From assembly GCA_903840415.1 (NCBI GenBank), contig CAIMFY010000101.1, forward strand, positions 24,621 to 88,620: a stretch of DNA of 64,000 bases. The letters are read 5' to 3'. Origin of the DNA: an uncultured Opitutia bacterium (GTDB lineage: Bacteria; Verrucomicrobiota; Verrucomicrobiia; Opitutales; Opitutaceae). A program made the position numbers and the translations under genes. Below the pieces are notes generated by a model. That model saw nothing but the letters and a program-made list of their open reading frames with translations, was not told the origin of the DNA and ran no database searches. Positions 51,357-59,660 of the stretch are shown in pieces. Every line of letters starts with the position of its first letter. Within the stretch, counting starts at the first letter, position 1.

Positions 51357-52571
51357 TTAGGCGGTCACCGGCATCTTGGCCGCGACCAGTTCGCGCAGCA
51401 GTTCTTTTTTCCATCGTTCGTCCGCGCCCATCTTGATGTACACAATGCCGTCGAAGTCCGACGGGGTTTCGAGACCGGGCGAAATCAACGCACAGACCTT
51501 GGGCTGTCCCAGGTGCGCGATAAAGTAGCCAAGTTCGAGAATCACGTTCTGCCGGGCGCGCGGCGCGAGCGAACCACCTTTGGCACTGCCCACGTCGTCA
51601 GCCGTCATCAGCACGACGGCGAACGTAACCAACTCCGCTTCGTCGATAAACTTCGTCAGCAAATGCCGGCCCATGTTGGGCTGATCGTGAAGGACAATCC
51701 CTTCAAGTCCGACGGACTCCAGAAACGAAACGACCGCGGTGCGGGCCTCTTCGTTGCGCCCGTGGACCACGAAGACGCGATTGGGCGAACGTCCGTCGGA
51801 ATCGCCCGGTGTGGCGGAGGTGCGCGCGGGTGGCGCGCTCGCGCCGGCGTCTTTTGCGGGCCGTGCCCCGGCGACTGGTGGGTTCGAAGCCCGCCGCACT
51901 TGCTTCAGCAAGAAAAGCGAGAAGAGCGAATTCTCGGCAGTCACCGCGAACGGATTCTCGAGGGCGAATTTCAGCATGGCGTCGGCGCGGGCCCGTTTGC
52001 CACCGAGGTCCCGGCCGGCCTGGAGCGCCTTGACTCCGGCCTCCATCAGCAGGTCGTCGATGTCGGCGTGGCTCAAGTCTGCTACCGCGTCACGCGAGAG
52101 AATCAAATCCGCACGCGCGACCGCGGGCAGAGCCATGGAGGCGAAGCCATTCCGGGTCGATTTCGGCACCGACAGTGTTGCTTTGTCGAACACGGCAAAA
52201 AGGTCCCGGTCCTTCACCGCCCAATGATTGCGGGAAAACTCGAACTGCTCGATGTCGAGGTCCGTCCTAATTTTCCACAGAGCGTCGTTCGTGAATTCCA
52301 CCGGCTTGGACGGTGTCTGCAGCGTAAGACTGATGTCCTTGCCGGACTGGGCCACTGCGGTGACCTGCACGAGCCGCGCGATTTCTTCGGCGCGTCCTTC
52401 CACCATGAGCAAGCACGGCCAGGCGCGCAGACAGGCGATGGCTTCGTTGGAGAGGCCTGCGAGCGGCAGACGAATTTGGTCGTCGGTATATTCGAGGAAC
52501 CGATCCTTACCGATGGTGAAAGAGCCAGCGGCGTGTTCGGCGGCCTGAGGGGTGACAAGCAAGGAATACAT
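51357..52571 (-). CDS. TIR-domain (CAP12/PCTIR-type) antiphage-type effector
   Basis: In this 404-residue protein the C-terminal part (about 265-404) is the CAP12/Pycsar-type TIR domain: NRVFVVHGRNEEARTAVVSFLESVGLEGIVLHDQPNMGRHLLTKF, then RARQNVILELGYFIAHLG with the probable NADase Glu346. The N-terminal 220 residues (MYSLLVTPQAAEHAAGSFTIGKDRFLEYTD...) are an unrecognised domain, and a Pro/Ala linker (about 230-262) joins the two. TIR domains of this class deplete NAD+ on activation. No cyclase gene is next to it, so the N-terminal part may be the sensor. Confidence 0.8.
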   Translation of the reverse strand: MYSLLVTPQAAEHAAGSFTIGKDRFLEYTDDQIRLPLAGLSNEAIACLRAWPCLLMVEGRAEEIARLVQVTAVAQSGKDISLTLQTPSKPVEFTNDALWKIRTDLDIEQFEFSRNHWAVKDRDLFAVFDKATLSVPKSTRNGFASMALPAVARADLILSRDAVADLSHADIDDLLMEAGVKALQAGRDLGGKRARADAMLKFALENPFAVTAENSLFSLFLLKQVRRASNPPVAGARPAKDAGASAPPARTSATPGDSDGRSPNRVFVVHGRNEEARTAVVSFLESVGLEGIVLHDQPNMGRHLLTKFIDEAELVTFAVVLMTADDVGSAKGGSLAPRARQNVILELGYFIAHLGQPKVCALISPGLETPSDFDGIVYIKMGADERWKKELLRELVAAKMPVTA

Positions 52572-52750
52572 GGGGACGCGATCGGACGAGCGTTGCGGGC
52601 CAGCTTTGGCGCCGGGAAGAGAGGCCGCAAGCGCGCACGGGCGTCACCGGGCAAGGATAACTACGACGAAATCATCGAAAGCCTCTCGCGACTGGCGCGA
52701 GCGAAGCTGGCCCTCACGATCGCCGAACCGGAATAGCGGCCGAGCGACCG

Positions 52751-53776
52751 CTAAGGGTGGAACGGAACCAAGGTCGCTGCGCGATCGATCGGCCTTTTCA
52801 GATTGAACGCGACCAGCATTTCCTCCGGCTCGAATCTCACTTCCGCGCGGATTGCTTCCATGTTATCGGCGAAAATCCAGAAGGTGCACTGAATGGGTTC
52901 GCGCAGGTTCTCTGTGCTGTCCGGGCTGCCGTGAGCGGTGAGGTTATCGAGGAGCAGAACCGTCTCGGTCGGATGAATTGTCTTGAGACATTCGAGACCC
53001 GAATCGTCAAAATGATACCGGCTTTTCCAGACGTTGTCATTGACGTGCCGCCTGAATACGCTGGCTCCGCGGACTTTGACATCGAGGTACGTGCTTTTCG
53101 CGGAGCCCGAACCATCGTTGCGTAGCTCAACCCGCATGGCGGTATGGGTGCAGCGGTTGTCACCTCGCTCGACGGTGAGCCGAATCACAGGCACCAACCG
53201 TGGGCTGGTTTGCGGATAGAACATCCGTCGCAGAACCTCGGGGCGCATTCGCACGTTGCTGTCTTGCCCGCGGAGGTAATATCCGCCAAGTGCCCAACTG
53301 CCACAGTGCGGGGCGAAATCACTCGCCGGAATATGGCAGACGACGAATCCCGCCATGCCGCTGGGTCTTGCCACCGCGCGGATGTCGACTCCCAGTACCG
53401 GCGGCTCGATCGCATTGATCAGCAAATCGCGAAGGCGGCTGCCCAGGGCGTCGGCATTTTGAGCGAGTGAGGTGGCGGTGGCATTCCGCTGCGGCGCATT
53501 GATGCCCCAGATCAAGACGCCTCCTCCAGAATTGGCGAAGGCGCTCAGACTCTCGCTCCAGATGGCTTTCAGTTTGTCGTCGCGAGCCTTTCGCTCGGCG
53601 TCGCTTTGCGGCGGGGTGCCGTCAAACCAGCCGGCGCCCTTGAATTCGCGCCACTCGTTTTCGTCCGCGCCGCTCTGGACCAGCCCCTCCAACATCGCGA
53701 ACGGATCGGCGCCGGACGTGAAAAGCGACCGAAAGAAGATTTCGCCGTTCGAGGGTGAGGCCGATGCCAAGGGCAT
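52751..53776 (-). CDS. AlbA_2 (Schlafen-like) domain protein
   Basis: In this 341-residue protein the N-terminal domain has ENEWREFKGAGW (about 39-50) and IWSESLSAFANSGGGVLIWGI (about 72-92), the two hallmark segments of AlbA_2/Schlafen folds. PPVLGVDIRAVARPSGMAGFVVCHIPASDFAPH follows. The C-terminal part (190-341) is beta-rich. Schlafen-type domains bind or cut nucleic acids and are frequent in defence islands. It lies 180 bases upstream of the TIR gene on the same strand. Confidence 0.8.
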   Translation of the reverse strand: MPLASASPSNGEIFFRSLFTSGADPFAMLEGLVQSGADENEWREFKGAGWFDGTPPQSDAERKARDDKLKAIWSESLSAFANSGGGVLIWGINAPQRNATATSLAQNADALGSRLRDLLINAIEPPVLGVDIRAVARPSGMAGFVVCHIPASDFAPHCGSWALGGYYLRGQDSNVRMRPEVLRRMFYPQTSPRLVPVIRLTVERGDNRCTHTAMRVELRNDGSGSAKSTYLDVKVRGASVFRRHVNDNVWKSRYHFDDSGLECLKTIHPTETVLLLDNLTAHGSPDSTENLREPIQCTFWIFADNMEAIRAEVRFEPEEMLVAFNLKRPIDRAATLVPFHP

Positions 53777-53836
53777 GGCCTACATCAGGTCTCCACAGTG
53801 CGAGGCGTCAACCGAGGTTTGCACGGCCAACGCTTC

Positions 53837-54484
53837 TTACAGGGGAAACCACTTGTTTGGATCGAGCCGCGAACGCAGTAACATCGTCAACAAATCCGTT
53901 TGTTTTGTTGTCGCTGCATTATTCAGGAGATGCAGCTCCGTGATGAAAACCGTTTCGTGATCGGAGTTGTTCGGGTCCTTGTTCTCCTCGAATTCGGCCG
54001 TTCCTCCCGGGCGGACCACGGTGTCGAGGACCAGCCGCGAATGGTGCCACAGAATCTGCGCGAAAATCTCGGACCGCCGCGTTCGGTTGGCCAGGGCCGT
54101 TGAAGTGCAAAAGCGGCCTCCGCCCAGCCCGTCCTGCAGATCGAATCCACGAAAATCCGATAGCCAGTATTTTGTGCGGGCGATTTGTTGATCGAGGAAT
54201 GCGTCCTCACCTCCGGTGACCGCGTAGCGCAGGCGAAGACTCCGGTGGTGCCGATTCGCCGGATTCACAAAATCGGCCGGTAGGTCCGCGATTTGCGTGT
54301 CCGCCTTGTCCTCTTCGACCAAACCTCGCGCGGATTCATAGCGCGTAATGAAAAAAGGTGTTTCCGGGAACCGCTGCTGGAACGGGATCACGATCGAAGT
54401 CAGGAAATCAAGATACCAGCCGCCCGTGAAATCCTTCGTGAAGATGCGGGTCTGGCGCCAGCCGAACGGAATTGGAGCACTCAT
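53837..54484 (-). CDS. hypothetical protein next to the Schlafen-like gene
   Basis: The 215-residue protein begins FGWRQTRIFTKDFTGGWYLDFLTSIVIPFQQRFPETPFFITRYESARG and contains HRSLRLRYAVTGGEDAFLDQQI and RRSEIFAQILWHHSRLVLDTVV. The FFITRY...LRLRY pattern loosely recalls thiopeptide-type bacteriocin proteins, but this is too weak to assign. It is on the same strand as the AlbA_2 and TIR genes, 60 bases upstream, and may form one transcript with them. Confidence 0.6.
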   Translation of the reverse strand: MSAPIPFGWRQTRIFTKDFTGGWYLDFLTSIVIPFQQRFPETPFFITRYESARGLVEEDKADTQIADLPADFVNPANRHHRSLRLRYAVTGGEDAFLDQQIARTKYWLSDFRGFDLQDGLGGGRFCTSTALANRTRRSEIFAQILWHHSRLVLDTVVRPGGTAEFEENKDPNNSDHETVFITELHLLNNAATTKQTDLLTMLLRSRLDPNKWFPL

Positions 54485-54584
54485 GGCGGATTCAGATCAA
54501 CCCGTCGCAACGAGGGAGCAAGCGACAACGAGAAGGCGTCCGAGTTGCGGTCAATTCACTGTGCGGAAATAACAGGGCGAGGTC

Positions 54585-54618
54585 CGAACCCCGCGTTCCG
54601 CCTATTAACGGGGCTTCG
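54585..54618 (+). repeat. 34-nt hairpin site, copy A
   Basis: It begins CGAACCCCGCGTTCC and ends ACGGGGCTTCG, with CGAA/TTCG outer pairs and GTT/AAC inner pairs. It lies between divergent genes. Confidence 0.65.
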
Positions 54619-54698
54619 TCCGGGACGGCGGTTTCGCGGGCTCGGACCGCGGTTGTCCGAGGGCCGCTGCTACCCTGCCCTCCTCATCAATCGCCGCC

Positions 54699-55022
54699 AT
54701 GCTGCACCTCGCCATCAGCCAACATGCCTTCGAGCGCGCCCGCGAACGCGTTGGCTGGAACCGCTCCGCGCTGTCGCGGATGCTGGAGCGAATCTTCTAC
54801 GACGGTGTCGCCGCCAGCACTCCCTGCAAAAGAATCCGGGAATTCCTGACTCACTATCATGACGAACATCCGGGCCGGTTTGCGCGGGCCTACGGTGAGC
54901 ACGTCTTCCTCTTCACGCGCGATGCCGCCCTGGACGCGGCCGTTCTGGTGACCGTGCTTCCCCTCCCGCACGAATTGCGGCGTCCCACCCGCGAAGCGCG
55001 TCGTCTGGCGCACGCCAACTGA
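54699..55022 (+). CDS. small hypothetical protein (107 aa)
   Basis: The N-terminus LHLAISQHAFERARERVGWNRSALSRMLERIFYDGV resembles a common start of small toxin-like or DUF4258-type proteins (serve-as-RNase folds), followed by KRIREFLTHYHDEHP and strands FARAYGEHVFLFTRDAALDAAVLVTVLPLP. The family assignment is uncertain. No antitoxin is obvious beside it. The following 55023-55237 holds nothing I can support. Confidence 0.55.
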   Translation: MLHLAISQHAFERARERVGWNRSALSRMLERIFYDGVAASTPCKRIREFLTHYHDEHPGRFARAYGEHVFLFTRDAALDAAVLVTVLPLPHELRRPTREARRLAHAN

Positions 55023-55237
55023 CACCCCGGTATGACGCTGTGACCATTTGCCCTCGCCTCACTCCGAAGTCACCCTCCTATCGTTCATTCCACTAGCAAT
55101 GCATCGTGAACGGCATCTCACGGGAGATGCCTACCAACCGAGCTCATGGGAGCCACGGTGGTCCAGTGATGTGGGTCGCACTCCCGCGACCAAAATCAAG
55201 CCCATGATGTGTTGCTGGCCCAAACCCAAGCCAGCAC

Positions 55238-56248
55238 ATGAAACTAAATCAGGAAACTAACACGCTGCCGGCGCTTGCGCTGCCCCGGCTAAGCTCGAAA
55301 CTGGAAACCATCGCGGACGACCTTGCCCGCTTCGCGTTGGAATTCGGGGTCGTCATCAACGAAAGCTTTGGGCCACGCCTGGCGACCATCGGCCTCACGA
55401 ACGGCGTCCTGCTCGGCCTGCATGATCCCACGAATGCCGTCCGCCTCGAGAAACTCCTGGCGACGGAATCCGTGCCGCCCCCGGAGGAACTCGCCGGAGT
55501 GACGCCGGCGTTGATCGCGGCCTTTCCGGGACAAGCCGACTGGACCCACGAAATTAGCTGCTTCCTGCGCCAGCGGTGGCAGCTTTCCACTGAAGCCGTG
55601 CCCACGATCGAACCCGGACTGGAAACGCGGATGCGGATTTTGCACGGCATCCGGTTGGGCCTCGTGGTCACGCGGGAGAGCCCGGAGACCGCTCAAAAGC
55701 TTGAGGACCAAACCAAGGCGCTGTGGGTGGAGCATCGTTTCCTGAGTCACTGTCTCTACGCGTGGAGCGATCACGACTGGGCGCCGTTTGGGCCGCCGTT
55801 CGTCGAATTCACCGCCACTTGCTACGGGCCTCGCACAGTCGAGCGGCAAGTGATGCGAAAAGCCGTGGCAGAAGTCTATCCCATCGCCAAGGCCCTCAAC
55901 AATCCATGGGATTTTTCCTTCTGGGTCGAGACGGGCTGGAACGGAGGCCGGAATTTCGTCCGCAATCATCCGGACGATTGCCAGGCACTGCTGGAAGAGG
56001 CCGGACCAGGCGGCCTGAAAAGCTGCCAGCAGTTGTATGAGCGTTGTGTGCTGGGGACGGCGCGCTCCGACGCCGAGGTGCAAATCGAACGGGCCACCCG
56101 GCGCTTCATCGGCGATTACGCCGATGTCGACTTGGCACGGTGCTACTGCACGGGACGCGAACCGCGGCGGCTGGCCCGCGTTGCGTTCGACTTCGCCTTT
56201 TGGATGGGAATCTTCGCATCCTATCCGGTGCCCGTCATTGAAAACTGA
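55238..56248 (+). CDS. hypothetical protein (336 aa)
   Basis: The mostly helical protein has LETIADDLARFALEFGVVINESFGPRLATIGLTNGVLLGLHD near the start and a Trp-rich centre (LWVEHRFLSHCLYAWSDHDWAPFGPPFVEF; NPWDFSFWVETGWNGGRNFVRNHPDDCQALLEEAG). It has no transmembrane segment and no motif I recognise. It is one of a row of unknown genes between hairpin sites A and B. Confidence 0.6.
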   Translation: MKLNQETNTLPALALPRLSSKLETIADDLARFALEFGVVINESFGPRLATIGLTNGVLLGLHDPTNAVRLEKLLATESVPPPEELAGVTPALIAAFPGQADWTHEISCFLRQRWQLSTEAVPTIEPGLETRMRILHGIRLGLVVTRESPETAQKLEDQTKALWVEHRFLSHCLYAWSDHDWAPFGPPFVEFTATCYGPRTVERQVMRKAVAEVYPIAKALNNPWDFSFWVETGWNGGRNFVRNHPDDCQALLEEAGPGGLKSCQQLYERCVLGTARSDAEVQIERATRRFIGDYADVDLARCYCTGREPRRLARVAFDFAFWMGIFASYPVPVIEN

Positions 56249-56310
56249 TGATCGACGCCGCGGCAGGCTAGGACCAGCAATGTCCGAGGGCATCGGCTAG
56301 AGTTCCGCCC

Positions 56311-56913
56311 GTGCCACTCTTCCACAGTCAACCAAAACAGCCGGCATTGGCGCTGACCAAAGACCGGGACCGCATCGTGGCCTATGCGCTCACACCCGCC
56401 GCCGTTCGCCGGCTGCGGGAAAGCGGCGTGCGCCATGGTCGTAAGTTTCCCGCGACCATCTTGGCCTCACTTATTCGCACGGGCGACGCCCACTCTCCTC
56501 GCCCCGCCGACCACGCGGGGCAGATCTCGCTGTTCGGCGACGACGACACGGCGGACCAATTGCCGCGCTGCGAAGTGACCGGCACCACCACCGACCTCCA
56601 CCTCGTCGTCTACGGCGAGCGGCTGGGCACGGTCGTGAAACTCCTCGGCACCGAACCGCGTTTCCTTCTTCAGAAAGCAACCAAGCTCAGCCTCCCGGTC
56701 TGGGCGCTGAGCGCGGCCGTTCTCGACCAACTCGAAGCGACCGGATATATCCCAATGGAGTCGGCTGCAGCCAAAACGCTTCGGCAGTGGCTCCGCCGGA
56801 ACTATGACGCCGCATGGGAAAAGCTCCTGGCGTCCAACGCCCGCCAGGATCACCTCGACCTTGGCCCCAGTTCGGAGGAACTCCCGCTCTCAGAGCCGAG
56901 GGCTCGGCCATGA
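56311..56913 (+). CDS. hypothetical protein (200 aa)
   Basis: The GTG start gives 200 residues. The N-terminal part (DRIVAYALTPAAVRRLRESGVRHGRKFPATILASLIRTGDAH) is basic. The middle is YGERLGTVVKLLGTEPRFLLQKATKLSLPVWALSAAVLDQLEATGY. No family is recognised. It sits 62 bases after the 336-residue gene. Confidence 0.55.
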   Translation: MPLFHSQPKQPALALTKDRDRIVAYALTPAAVRRLRESGVRHGRKFPATILASLIRTGDAHSPRPADHAGQISLFGDDDTADQLPRCEVTGTTTDLHLVVYGERLGTVVKLLGTEPRFLLQKATKLSLPVWALSAAVLDQLEATGYIPMESAAAKTLRQWLRRNYDAAWEKLLASNARQDHLDLGPSSEELPLSEPRARP

Positions 56914-56986
56914 CGCCGCGCCTTCCGGCAGCGGGAAATCCGGCCTGAGACAGCCATTGTCCGATGGGTACGCGTAGAGTGCCGGC

Positions 56987-57496
56987 ATGCACATCACCGA
57001 ACGCCTTGGACTGAACTCCGGCCGCCTCGTGCCCCCCCGCGAGAGCGAGGTGCTGTCCGCCTTTGAGCAGCTGTTTACCGAGGAGGATTACCTGTTCCTG
57101 CGCTGCGGCCCCACCCTCACGGTCACCTCCGATTTCGGCACCACCATCGTGGCCGTGCCGAGCGCGGACCAGTTCACCGCCAGGGTCATGATGGTGATGG
57201 TGCCGGAGGTGGCGCTCTCCCCCACGCAGATCAAGAACGTGGTTGCCACGGCCTGCGCCGAACAGGAGGCCGGCAAGAAACTCCTCGTCGTTGAGCGCGC
57301 GGAGCAGCCGCTGTTCATTGCCTCCGAGGTCGAGCTGCAGCGCCCATACAGCCGGGACCAATTGCTCTCCGTGTTTACAGACTTCGCCCACCGCACCGAC
57401 GTGGCCCTCGGTGACGCCGCGCGCGCCGCGGGCTCTGACTTTGACGTCGAGGAGGTGTTGAGCAGCAGCGCCTGGCGTGAATGCCCGCGGTTTTAG
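56987..57496 (+). CDS. hypothetical protein (169 aa)
   Basis: An alpha/beta protein: LSAFEQLFTEEDYLFLRCGPTLTVTSDFGTTIVAVPSADQFTARVMMVMVPEVALSPTQIKNVVATACAEQEAGKKLLVVERAEQPLFIASEVEL. The order of strands and helices recalls type III chaperone/YbjN-like folds, but this is speculative. A hairpin GCCCGC-GGTTTTA-GCGGGC (57483-57501) straddles its stop and may terminate it and the convergent HAD gene. Confidence 0.55.
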   Translation: MHITERLGLNSGRLVPPRESEVLSAFEQLFTEEDYLFLRCGPTLTVTSDFGTTIVAVPSADQFTARVMMVMVPEVALSPTQIKNVVATACAEQEAGKKLLVVERAEQPLFIASEVELQRPYSRDQLLSVFTDFAHRTDVALGDAARAAGSDFDVEEVLSSSAWRECPRF

Positions 57497-57505
57497 CGGG
57501 CAGGG

Positions 57506-58021
57506 CTAAGCCGTGTCCGGCTTGTCGTGGGCTGCCCGGTCAAGACGGTCGAGCCTGTGTGGCAGCCCAAGCAAAAAGAGCTTCGCGGATGGAAATCGCG
57601 GCGGCTCAAACGAAGGGATCATCCACACCTGTTCGGCCGGGATGCCCAATGCCTGCATCTTTTCGCGCGTGGGCTCCAAGTGGGCCGGCTTGTTTTCGAT
57701 CAGCGCCGAACCAGGACTCAAGCCCCGCCGGCAATTCAAGATCATCGCGAAGCTGAAGATGGAGGCTTCATCGAACCCCAGGCAGAAGGTCTGCGATGCC
57801 GTCAGCGCAAAACCGAAGAAGGCGTTCGTGAAGAGAAACACTTCCCTGCCTCCGGCGCGGCAAAGGTCGAGCAAGTCATGCGCTTCCGGCCGCAGGATCA
57901 CTTCGTAACCAAACACCCGCCGGGCGCCCTTCAATGGGGGCGCGCTGCGCTCGGTTGCCTCGCGGGCAAAAATCAAGGTTTCATCCAGGTCAACGAACAG
58001 GGGCGGTTTTATCGGCGGCAT
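57506..58021 (-). CDS. HAD-superfamily phosphatase, FCP1/NIF-like
   Basis: In this 171-residue protein the HAD motif I is LFVDLDETLIF with Asp11 nucleophile and Asp13. The NIF-like pattern continues as VILRPEAHDLLDLCRAGGREVFLFTNAFFGFA (motif II Thr) and VWMIPSFEP in the motif III/IV area. FCP1-type HADs dephosphorylate proteins; bacterial members are often linked to RNA repair or phage genes. The substrate is unknown. Confidence 0.72.
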   Translation of the reverse strand: MPPIKPPLFVDLDETLIFAREATERSAPPLKGARRVFGYEVILRPEAHDLLDLCRAGGREVFLFTNAFFGFALTASQTFCLGFDEASIFSFAMILNCRRGLSPGSALIENKPAHLEPTREKMQALGIPAEQVWMIPSFEPPRFPSAKLFLLGLPHRLDRLDRAAHDKPDTA

Positions 58022-58170
58022 CGCCCAGTATATCAGTCCTGTAAACCCCCTGCGCTGTTATTCCTGGCCCCGCTGAAAACGTGCCTGAATCCCGCGGTGC
58101 ACCGCGCCGCACTCAGCCTCCGAACATCTCGACAGGGGCGGCGGTGTTGGTACATTGTACGCCCTCCACC

Positions 58171-58398
58171 ATGACCAACAAGGAAATCGCCGACGCCCTC
58201 CTCCGCGGCAAGCGGACCTCATACCTCGTCAAGCACCAGAAGCTCGCCACCGCCATCCGGGTGGCGGGCCACCGCCTGGGCGGCGTCCTGACCGCCAAGG
58301 CGGAAAAAAAAGGCTGGCGGCTGGTCAAGTCGTCCGCCCGCGTCTGGCACCAGAAGAAGCAAAAAGAGGCCGTGAAGCGCGGGCTGAAGCGGCGGTGA
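58171..58398 (+). CDS. small basic hypothetical protein (75 aa)
   Basis: The ATG at 58171 gives 75 residues (TNKEIADALLRGKRTSYLVKHQKLATAIRVAGHRLGGVLTAKAEKKGWRLVKSS) with a very basic tail. The small size and charge suggest a nucleic-acid-binding protein. An in-frame start at 58081 is possible. Hairpin site B follows 57 bases downstream. Confidence 0.5.
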   Translation: MTNKEIADALLRGKRTSYLVKHQKLATAIRVAGHRLGGVLTAKAEKKGWRLVKSSARVWHQKKQKEAVKRGLKRR

Positions 58399-58803
58399 GC
58401 GCACGCGCGTCGTTTCGCTCCTTGGCGGAGGTTCGCCCCTGACCGGTTGCGCGGCGAACCCCGCGTTCCGGACCATTCCGGGGCTTCGCCGCGGCCGGGG
58501 CCCGATACAACAATCCCGATACCGGATAAAAGGTGACCTCCCCAGAGTTGGAGGCCGCTGTGTGCGAATAATTGCGGGGTTACAGCCGGGGCGGCCGTGT
58601 CGGCTTCGCGGGAAGTTTGGGCCGGAGGCCGACGCGCACTTTGGGCGGCGTGAGCGGTCGACGACCTACCACGAACTTTAGTTTTCATGTGCGGTCGTCC
58701 CTTCGGATTCCTTCCGGTCGAAATCCCCCACCCTTTGTCTCGTCTCCCTCGGGAAAAATTACCGCCTTTCGCGCAAAAGAACTCTTCTGGGCGCGATGCC
58801 CGG
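58399..58803. other. 405-bp intergenic stretch with hairpin site B
   Basis: It contains the 34-nt repeat at 58455-58488. Apart from that I see only composition-driven frames. The stretch 58680-58790 is less GC-rich and could hold regulatory signals past the integrase 3' end. Confidence 0.4.
58455..58488 (+). repeat. 34-nt hairpin site, copy B
   Basis: It begins CGAACCCCGCGTTCC (identical to copy A for 16 bases) and ends CCGGGGCTTCG. The stem is extended by GCGG/CCGC flanks (58451-58454 and 58489-58492). Confidence 0.65.
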
Positions 58804-59478
58804 TCAGCGCGCCCGCCGACCGCCCGAGACTATGCCTTCCGTTGGTGCCGGAACCGAGTTCCCAAACTGCCGCGACAAATTCATCACCGCACTCTGCATC
58901 TCTGCCTCATCGACCCAGAGGTACCGCTGGGTCACGGACACTGATCCGTGTCCCATTATAGCACGGGTCAAATTCAGATCGTGATTCGTGATCTTATAGA
59001 TCGATTGGCAGAAGGTCTTGCGGAGTGAGTGCGTCCCGTAGCACTCCTGGTTTTCAAACCCCGCCTTTTTCAGGACAGCGTGGACGATGACGTTCGCCCG
59101 TGACCTATTGATCCGCTTCCCGTGAAACCGGCTCGGGAACAGCGCCTCCTCCCCTACCACCGGCCCCGACCCAAAGCGGGAAAAAAGATATTTCTGGAGG
59201 ATGAGGGTGGCGGTCGCGTTCAAAGGCACCGTGCGGGAGGTGACCCCCTTCTTCCGGCAGCCGCTCCCGCCCTTCAGTTTCGCGCGGGTCACCTTGAGCT
59301 GGGTTTTCACGTGACCGTCCTCCCAGACGTTGCCAACGTTGAGCGAGAGCAGTTCCGAAATCCGGAAGCCGCTGTTGAGCCCGAGGGTGACGAGCGCTTG
59401 GTCGCGCAGCGGAAACGCCGCGAGGGCGGCGTACACCTTGGGCAGTTCAGGTTCGAGGATGGGTTTGCGTCCGGCCAT
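58804..59478 (-). CDS. catalytic-domain-only tyrosine recombinase
   Basis: The ATG at 59476-59478 gives 224 residues. All key residues are present: Arg39 (LGLNSGFRISELLSL), Lys in the beta-hairpin region (KGVTSRTVPL), His150-x-x-Arg153 (GTHSLRKTF), His177 (MGHGSVSVTQRYL) and Tyr186 nucleophile. The N-terminal SAM-like core-binding domain of ordinary integrases is missing; the protein starts directly at the catalytic domain. The gene is bracketed by hairpin sites B and E and lies beside the island's right edge, so it is the best candidate to act on those sites. Confidence 0.85.
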   Translation of the reverse strand: MAGRKPILEPELPKVYAALAAFPLRDQALVTLGLNSGFRISELLSLNVGNVWEDGHVKTQLKVTRAKLKGGSGCRKKGVTSRTVPLNATATLILQKYLFSRFGSGPVVGEEALFPSRFHGKRINRSRANVIVHAVLKKAGFENQECYGTHSLRKTFCQSIYKITNHDLNLTRAIMGHGSVSVTQRYLWVDEAEMQSAVMNLSRQFGNSVPAPTEGIVSGGRRAR

Positions 59479-59534
59479 GTCCCAGAGATGCCAATCCGCC
59501 CTTTCACCTTCCGGCCCCACCCCACCCCGGGCGG

Positions 59535-59568
59535 CGAAGCGCCCGTTCCACCAATTCTGGCTGCTTCG
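59535..59568 (+). repeat. 34-nt hairpin site, copy E
   Basis: It begins CGAAGCGCCCGTTCC and ends GGCTGCTTCG. It has the same length and invariant CGAA, GTTCC and TTCG blocks as the others and is the most diverged internally. It lies 57 bases upstream of the recombinase start. Confidence 0.5.
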
Positions 59569-59660
59569 GGGAAAAGCGGGGGTTCCAAAAAAAGGGGGGC
59601 CGCTTCGGGATCAGCCCCCCCCCGCTCTCACCGTGGTCAGCAAAGTAGCCGTGGCCAAAG

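Noticed and set aside
53837..54484. Thiopeptide-type bacteriocin biosynthesis protein
   Set aside because: The FFITRY and LRLRY segments are only loosely similar, and no other biosynthetic gene is nearby.
46049..59568. Classical integron with attC sites
   Set aside because: The 34-nt sites lack the GTTRRRY/RYYYAAC core pair in the outer boxes. The recombinase has no IntI-type features or N-terminal domain, and the genes lie on both strands.
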